Shown piece by piece: positions 57,437 to 64,000 of a stretch of DNA of 64,000 nucleotides; position 1 is the first letter of the stretch, and each line of letters begins with the position of its first letter. This DNA is from Arcuatula senhousia (taxonomy: Eukaryota > Mollusca > Bivalvia > Mytilida > Mytilidae): contig OZ020313.1 in the NCBI GenBank assembly GCA_963971305.1, positions 25,956,602 through 26,020,601 of the forward strand, in the 5' to 3' direction. Both the position numbers and the translations under genes were made by a program. Under the pieces are notes generated by a model. It saw only the letters and a program-made list of their open reading frames with translations, searched no databases and was not told the origin of the DNA.

Positions 57437-59089
57437 TAGCTGTGAGCTTTTTTTTGTCGTCGTCGTCGTCCCTTAAGGTAGTACTCCACAATTAATTTAT
57501 TTAGCTCATTTTTGCATGTGCTCGACGTTGACTATTTTGTCCCGGGTTCTTGTAATCGCTTTAACTGCTATTTGCACTTTAAACTAGGTGGTGTTCCAAA
57601 CTCCGGGCATGTTTAGTCGTGTTTAGTGTCGTATTTGGTTTCTTTGTTGTACTCGTTGCCCCTAGCAACTCTTAACATTTGTCAAAAATTTGGGGACAAA
57701 ATACGCAAAAATCGGGGTTTTTGTCCTTTTCTCGAATGTTGCCAGTAGTCGAGCTTTCGGTTCAGGTGAAACGTAACATGTATGAAATGAAGGCCCGAAA
57801 ACAGTCCTTTCTTTTAAGACCAAATAAACCTATCCGACTTCGGCTCTTTTTTCCGCTAAAATTGTTCAAACTTAAAAATCTAAAAATAGCACATTTAAAT
57901 TTAGCCCATCCGCTGGTCACCATGCACAGCCGGAAGCGACGCTTTATGATCATTGGTATTGATTTTTCGAAATTATTCTTTAAAACAATAACCGTGGATC
58001 GTAATTTTTATATAACGGGTCCAGAATTTTTATTTGTCTTGTTTTAAGACCAAAACGAATCAATATTTTCATTTAACAAAAAAGTTTACATACGAAAACA
58101 ATACTGTGAAAAAATCCTAATTGTGGAGTACTAACTAACAATATTTCAAAAATCTTTTCCTCTAAAACTATTGAACAGAATTTAATGAAACTTGATATGA
58201 TTGATCCTTAGGGTGTCCTGCACCAAACTTGTGTTTCGATTTTTGATCCGTCAAAAAAACGTGGCCGCCATTGCTAAAAATAGACCAGGGTGGTCAGACT
58301 ACTGTTTTTGGCTTGTAAATCAAAAAGTATAAGAAATAGATGAAATCTGAAGCCACCGTACTGTTTCAGTATTAAAAGTTCTACTAAAGTCTCCATTTGG
58401 TCGATTTGTCAGATGATCCTTTATAGGGGTTACAGCCCCTTAAAGGTGAAAAATAGTGTTTTTCATGTTTTTGGCTTATAGAATGAAAACTATTGATGAT
58501 AAAATCTGTTGCTTGCTTAAATGTTTAGGTCATTAAGCTCTACAAAAGTCCTATAGGTTCGAAGTTGTCAGATGATTCCTTATAGGGGTAACAGCCCCTA
58601 AAATAGTTTTTTTTTCATGTTTTTGGCCTAAAAAAGTTATTGCAAATTGAAAAAAGCTGTTGCTTGTTTAAATGTTCAGCTCATTTAGCTCTATAAAAGC
58701 CTGTCGAAGTTGTAAGATCACCCCTTATAGGGGTTACGGCCCCTTAAAGGTAAACAAAATAGTGTTTTAGGCCTACAGAATGAAAATTATTGCAGATAGA
58801 AAAAGATGTTGCTTGCTTAAATGTTCAGCTCATTTCGCTCTACAAAAGTTTCTATAGGGTGGAAGATGTCAAATGACTCCTTATAGGGGTTTCATTAAAG
58901 GTGAAAACCCCTTATAGGGGTTATGGCCTCTTAAAGTGAAAAATAGTGCTTTTACTTTTAGAATGAAACTGTTGTAGATAAAGAAAAGCTTTTTCTTGCT
59001 TAAACATTCGGCTCATTTATCTTTACAAAAGTCTCCATAGGTACGACATGAAGACCAGATGAGCAATTCAGGCTCCTGGGAGCCTCTTG
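57437..59089 (+). mobile_element. Pearl-like family A element, split by a TA MITE
   Basis: A shortened head (TTAGCTGTGAGC) and (GTC)n at 57456-57470 are followed, after the MITE 57481-58131, by the family A core: CAAAAATCTTTTCCTCTAAA, then units with GAATGAAAACTATTG and CCTTATAGGGGTTACAGCCC. The 3' end has the hairpin GGCTCCTGGGAGCC and TCTTG at 59071-59089. About five diverged units remain. Confidence 0.7.
57481..58131. mobile_element. TA-flanked MITE, 651 bp
   Basis: Perfect 14-bp inverted ends GTACTCCACAATTA (57481-57494) and TAATTGTGGAGTAC (58118-58131) are flanked by TA on each side. An interior frame of 122 codons (57679-58047) is basic and unlike any transposase motif I know, so I do not call it a gene. 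Confidence 0.75.
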
Positions 59090-59163
59090 TTTTTAACTTT
59101 CTCTCAGGTATAAATTGCATGTTAACACCCCTCCACCCCCTTCAACACTAACAAGTTAATTTT

Positions 59164-61268
59164 AGGTTAAACAATTTGGTCTCTTTTTTTTCTGTTCTAC
59201 AAGTACACATACAAGACGTAGTAGATTTTACAATAGTAACTTTTTCTCAGTAAAGAAACTTATTTATAGAAGTAGGGAATTTTCAACTGTTCATAAATCA
59301 GGTGATAAATCAAACTTAAATAATTACAGAGGTATATCACTTATGAATTGCATGTCAAAGATATTCAGTGCTATACTTAATTCAAGACTTCAAACTTTTA
59401 TGAAAGATAAATTTAATCCCTCACAGTTTGGATTTAGAGAAAACCACAGGACCTCTGATAGTTTATTTATTTTAAAAACTTTAATTAATAAATACCTTCA
59501 TAAAGATAAACAAAAGATTTTTGTTTGCTTCATAGATTTACAGAAGGCTTTTGATTCATTATGGAGAAATGGATTATTATACAAGTTAGGAAATTTTGGT
59601 ATAGGAAAAAATATGTATAATATTATAAAAGATCAATTCAAAAATACTTTGGGTAGTTTTAAACATCAAGATGTACATTCAAATTTTTTCTCTTTGGACA
59701 AAGGTGTAAGACAAGGAGATGGTATTAGCCCTACATTGTTTAATATTTTCATTAATGATATAGGAAAAATCTTTGATCAAGATAGAAGTGACCCTCTAGA
59801 ATTGTTAGAATCAAAAATAGGCAGTTTATTATTTGCTGATGATCTGATTATATTATCAAAAAGCAAGGAAGGTCTACAAAAAAGGTTAGACAATTTGTCA
59901 GAATATTGTGATAAATGGCAATTAACTGTAAATGTAAAAAAGTCTAAAACTATGATTTTTCAAAATAATTGTAATAAATTACATGATCCCTTTGTCAAAT
60001 TCAAAGGGAGTTACCTTGAAAATGTCAAAGAATTTAAATATTTAGGATGTATGCTAAGTAGCAATGGTAATCTTAATAATAGTAGCCTTGACTTGTCCAA
60101 AAAGGCTAGTAAAGTTTTATTTTCAATTAAATCATACACTGCAGATCTTGGTAATGTACCGGTTAAGGTGGCATGTAATTTGTTTGACACATTGGTCAAA
60201 CCTATATTAACCTACAACTCTGAAATAACTTTTATGGACAACTATTTAAAACTTTTTAGAGCAAAACAAAGGGCAGAAAAAAGTAAATCTGTTATAGATA
60301 TTTTGAGCTTTGTAGATAAAACCTCAATCGAAAAGGTACATTTGAGATTTTGCAAAAGTACTCTAGGGGTAAAAAGAACATGTACAAATTTAGTTGTCAG
60401 AGAAGAGCTTGGTAGAGTGCCAATTGAAACTTTTATTAAGACTCAATCAATCATGTATTTACTTAGACTTAATACTGAGAACATTAACCCTCTCTTAAAA
60501 GAGGCATTTAATTTGAGTAAAAGTCTTGACCAAAAGGGGGTCTATTCTTGGTATACATATGCCAAACATATTATGTCAGAAACAAAATTAGATATTGACA
60601 TTTTAAACAATTGTCAAACAATGAAAGAAGTTAAACAGCATAAAAAAATAGTTAAAGAAAACTCAGAATTTTTTTATAAAGAAATTATATTAAATAAACT
60701 AAATAATTTAAATGAAAATAATAAAAACTGTCTGTATAAATCTCTAAAACAAAATGTAAATGAAATGGAATACTATCTATCATATCATAATAAAACATTA
60801 AGAACCCTTTTATCTAAAATTAGACTAAGCGATCACAAACTAATGATTGAACTTGGTAGATATAGAAAAATCCCAAGAGATCAAAGACTATGTGCCATAT
60901 GCAACACACTTGATGATGAGTCACACTTCTTACTTGAATGTAATATCAATTCTAATATTTGAACTGTCTTTTTGCAATATTTTAATAACATTTATGATTT
61001 CAATAAACTAAGTAAAACTGAAAAACTAACAAAAATTCTGAATCCAACTACAACTGAAGAAATTAAGACCGTTACTTCTTTTATTAAACAGTCATTAGAA
61101 CTGAGAGAAGGAGACCTGTCCTAAATATTTTAGCTGTACAATGGTAAAATTTAGATACCACCATGAGTTATGTTGTTCTTTGATTGTTTTGTATTCATGT
61201 ATATGTTTTAAGTTATGTAAAGCTATAACCAATGTGGTTTACTGTGTGCTTTAATAAAATAAAAAAAA
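59164..61268 (+). mobile_element. 5'-truncated LINE with poly-A tail and 11-bp TSD
   Basis: The 11-bp direct repeat AAGTTAATTTT occurs at 59153-59163 and 61269-61279 (its first bases may belong to the poly-A). Between them lie a reverse-transcriptase frame, a 3' UTR with AATAAA near 61253 and a poly-A run to 61270. The frame is open right up to the left boundary, as expected for truncation during target-primed reverse transcription. Confidence 0.8.
59166..61124 (+). pseudogene. LINE reverse transcriptase, one in-frame TGA
   Basis: The product is a non-LTR reverse transcriptase lacking its N-terminal endonuclease. Numbered from the Met at 59343, it shows GFRENHRTSDS (30-40), CFIDLQKAFDSLW (62-74, motif A), KGVRQGDGISPTLF (120-133, motif B), LLFADDLIIL (162-171, catalytic FADD) and EFKYLGCMLS. 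A C-terminal CxxC...H...C group follows (C517, C520, H528, C533). The similarity begins earlier, at VHKSGDKSNLNNYRGISL near 59289. TGA at 60960-60962 ends the main frame, yet the same frame continues without another stop to TAA at 61122-61124 and encodes the LINE tail motifs (ILNPTTTEEIK, SLELREG). All catalytic residues are intact. Confidence 0.8.
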
Positions 61269-61284
61269 AAGTTAATTTTTTCCC

Positions 61285-61559
61285 ACAGTCTATGGAAAGA
61301 CAGTATAAGACTAAGAAATGAACAATGAAAATTAAACAATGAAAATTATCTATTGACGCGTTGGATTATTATGAAACCTTTTTCTAGTATAGAACTTGTA
61401 TAATATTTTGACTTATTGATTTTATCTATATTAGATAGAACTAAGTTAAAAGTTTCAGATGATATTTATAGGGTTCTCCACAAACAAGGTCAGTATTTTT
61501 CATATTTTGAGCAGTCTGGTTTTCAGGTATTTTATTTCGCTTCTTAGTAAAATTATCAT
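61285..61559. other. Unassigned stretch
   Basis: No gene or repeat was recognised between the LINE and the inverse copy of the palindrome-headed repeat. Confidence 0.3.
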
Positions 61560-62150
61560 CATGATTATATTATATTATATACTCATATAGAAATCTTAAT
61601 TGTGATTCGCTTAGACGTTTTCACGTGACATGTGATAATTCGCTGGGTCAACCGGTAATCGTTGGGTTGCATGGTAAGGTCACCTTCTCGTGAGAATTTG
61701 CACGTGAGCCCCACGAGTTTTCTTCAACATTGTATTGGTTGTATTTTTTTTTTCTTATGGAAAAAAAGTTAAAATGTCCGAAATATGTTTGAAATTTAAT
61801 ATTAATAAATTGTTTCATTTAAATATTCGATATAATATAATTAACAGTTATCACCCTAGATCATATGTGACCCGGCTTTTCTTCAACATGGTATTGGTTG
61901 TATTTTTTTCGAATGGAAAAAAGTTAAAATGTCCGAAATATGTTTAAAATTTAATATTGAATTGTTTCATTTAAATATTCGATATGATATAACAGTTATC
62001 ACCCTAGATGATATGTGACCCGGCATTTCTTTCCCCTCGAAAAGTAAGGTCACCCTCGGGGCAAGCCCTTGGGTGACCTTACTTTCTCGGGGAAAGAAAC
62101 CACCGGGTCATACACCAACTAGGGTGATAATTGTATAATATACATTAGTG
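61560..62150 (-). repeat. Palindrome-headed repeat, right copy
   Basis: The inverse of 52165-52610: AAATCTTAATTGTGATTCGC at its left and the palindrome with TTATCACCCTAG ends at its right (about 61987-62122). It contains an internal tandem duplication of about 150 bp: TCTTCAACAT(T/G)GTATTGG occurs near 61719 and 61879, and TTATCACCCTAGAT near 61849 and 61994. Confidence 0.75.
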
Positions 62151-62173
62151 TTATTTTACAATGTATTTACTGT

Positions 62174-62336
62174 GGCGGATCCAGAATTTTTTAAAAGGGG
62201 GGGGGGGGGGGCGCAATTATTAAAAACATTCTGCGACCTCTTGTTTCATACAGTTCCTAACCATTTTTTTTAGTCAAAAGGGGGGGGGGGGCGCCCGGTA
62301 CGCCGGTCCTAAATGCGCCTTTGATTTTAATCTTTT
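62174..62336. mobile_element. MITE with GGCGGATCCAG end, decayed
   Basis: The left end GGCGGATCCAG (62174-62184) is followed by a long G-run, and a second G-run precedes GCGCCCGGTACGCCGG. The right terminus is decayed. It is related to 50849-51002. Confidence 0.5.
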
Positions 62337-62421
62337 TCATTGTTACTGTATTGAATAGTTTATGTAGTCATGATATTTACATGCCTATAGCATTACTTGT
62401 AGATAAAAGAGGATGGCAATT

Positions 62422-63196
62422 TTGTCTCGCCTGCGACGAAAAGTCGCTGAAGGCGCGATTTAGGTATTACTTGCCGGCGGCGGCGTAAACTTTTTTGTAA
62501 GACTTTTGTGGACAATGAATTGCTTGAAAAGTATAATAGCTAGGCATCTGATATTTGGTATACAGACATTTCAGGTTATGGTCTATCAAACTGTTACCAT
62601 GATGTGTGACCCTGATCCCATTTTCAGGCTCCGGTGACTCTGTGAACTTAGGTCTTTTTCAGGCCGTAAACGTTTTTGTAAGACTCTTGTGGACGATGAT
62701 TTGCTGGAAAAGTATAATAGCTATGCATCTGATATTAAGCAACAGACAGTTGAGGTAATGGTCTATGCAACTGTGACCATGCCGTGTTACCCTTGCCCCA
62801 TTTTCACACTCCAGTGACTCTGTGAACTTTTTCAGGCCAAAAACTTTTTGGTAAGACTTTTGTGGACGATGAAAATTGCTAGAAAAGTATAATAGCTAGG
62901 CATCTGATAAACAAACAGTTGAGGTTATGGTGTACACAACTGTCACCATGCCATGTGACCATGAGCCCAATTTTTCGCTCCAGTGACTCTGTGAACTTAG
63001 GTGGGGTTTTTTTCAGGCAGAAAACTTTTTGTAGTACTCGTGTGGACAATGAATTGCTTGAAAAGTATAATAGCTAGGCATCTGATATTGGGTATACAGA
63101 CACTTTTTGTGTTTATATCAAGAAATGAAAGCTTAGGAAGTTGATTTTAGTGATGGTGCCAGCAGGCGAGACATACTTTTAGTGGCCACACTTGTT
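62422..63196 (+). mobile_element. Pearl-like family B element, third copy
   Basis: TGTCTCGCCTGCGAC, GAAAA and GTCGCTGAAGGCG form the head, followed by a short GGC microsatellite, about four diverged 182-bp-type units (GACTTTTGTGGACAATGAAT, AGCTAGGCATCTGATA) and the complete 3' end: GCAGGCGAGAC, GTGGCCAC and CTTGTT. Confidence 0.75.
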
Positions 63197-63239
63197 ATGT
63201 ACAAGTATATGTTTTGCTATAAACATGTTCATGTATTCC

Positions 63240-64000
63240 CATAAATCATCAGCCTTTTGTGACATTTTTTCAAAAATCATCTCCTCTGAAACTACTGAAC
63301 AGAATTCAATGAAACTAGGTATGGTTGATCCTTAGGGTGTTCTGCACTAAAGTTGTCTTTCGATTTTTGATTCGTCAAAAAACATGACCGCTGTGGCTAA
63401 AAATAGACCAGGGGGTCAGACTACTGTTTTAGGCTTGTTATTCAAAAAGTATAAGAGATAAATGCAATCTGATGCCACCTTACTGCTTCAGGATAAAAAA
63501 TTCTACAAAAGTCTCCATTTGATCAAAGTTGTCAGATGACCCCTTTTAGGGGTTACGGACCCATAATGGTGAAAAATAGCATTTTTGTATGTTTTTGCCC
63601 TATATTGAAAAGTATTGCAGATAGAGAAAACCTGTTGCTTGCTTAAATGTTCAGCTCATTGAGCTTACAAAATTGTCCATAGGATCGAAGTTGTCAGATG
63701 ACGTCTTATAGAGGTTATGGCCCCTTAAATAAAGTTTTTTTTTCATGTTTTTGCCCTATAAATAGAATGAAAACTAGAGCAGATAGAGAAAAGCTGTTGC
63801 TTGCTTCAATGTTCAGTTCTTTCAGCTCTACAAAAGTCTTAATAGGGTCGAAGTTGTCAGATGACCCCTTATATGGGTTGCAGCCCCTAAAATAATTTTT
63901 TTTCATGCTTTTGGCCTATGGAATGAAAACTATAGCAGATAAAGAAAAGATGTTGCTTGCTTAAATGTTCAGCTCATTTCACACAAAAGTCTCCGTAGGA
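63240..64000 (+). mobile_element. Pearl-like family A core, runs off the window
   Basis: It starts without the head at TTTTTTCAAAAATCATCTCC, then GAACAGAATTCAATGAAACT, and continues with units of about 160 bp (GAAGTTGTCAGATGACCCCT, GTTGCTTGCTTAAATGTTCA). The 3' end lies beyond 64000. Confidence 0.7.

Noticed and set aside
57679..58047. 122-codon frame inside the TA MITE
   Set aside because: Basic, low-complexity composition with no transposase motif; it is too short for a mariner transposase and lies in non-autonomous sequence.

Overview
The window is AT-rich eukaryotic DNA, most likely from a bivalve mollusc of the mussel type. This rests on the only confident cellular gene (an animal-type MFSD5), the absence of operons or bacterial gene packing, and the many repeats with the architecture of bivalve 'pearl' elements (terminal stem-loop, GTC or GGAC microsatellite, tandem core of about 135-182 bp). 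The species call is inference. I saw no tRNA, rRNA or CRISPR array.

Layout. 1-3.4 kb: a 5' region and a single-exon MFSD5 homologue (1730-3118), with a foldback MITE just downstream. 6-18.7 kb: two nested inverted-repeat pairs. The inner pair (6705-17426) carries inverted arrays of the same 70-bp repeat in both arms, and its 6-kb middle holds only old repeats and two weak exon candidates. 19.2-26.3 kb: a 30-bp minisatellite split by about 4.6 kb of inserted repeats. 27-30.1 kb: two pearl-like elements, one inside a TIR element. 30.4-35.4 kb: several foldbacks and a TA-flanked MITE. 35.6-39.0 kb: an almost perfect tandem triplication of a 1,144-bp unit containing a reverse-transcriptase fragment. 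39.4-41.3 kb: a mariner-like MITE nested in a pogo-like element. 41.4-50 kb: LINE remnants in both orientations and a palindromic MITE cleanly split by a LINE 3' fragment. 50-62 kb: short-motif inverted arrays, pearl-like and Harbinger-like elements nested in one another, and a 5'-truncated LINE with a long reverse-transcriptase frame (59166-61124) ended early by one TGA. 62-64 kb: more pearl-like elements, the last running off the edge.

No multi-gene system is evident. What stands out is repeat architecture: several sequence-unrelated families share one modular plan, and many insertions can be ordered in time by nesting and target-site duplications. No transposase, Rep/helicase or integrase gene was found, so nearly all DNA elements here appear non-autonomous. 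Boundaries marked 'about' were read by eye.
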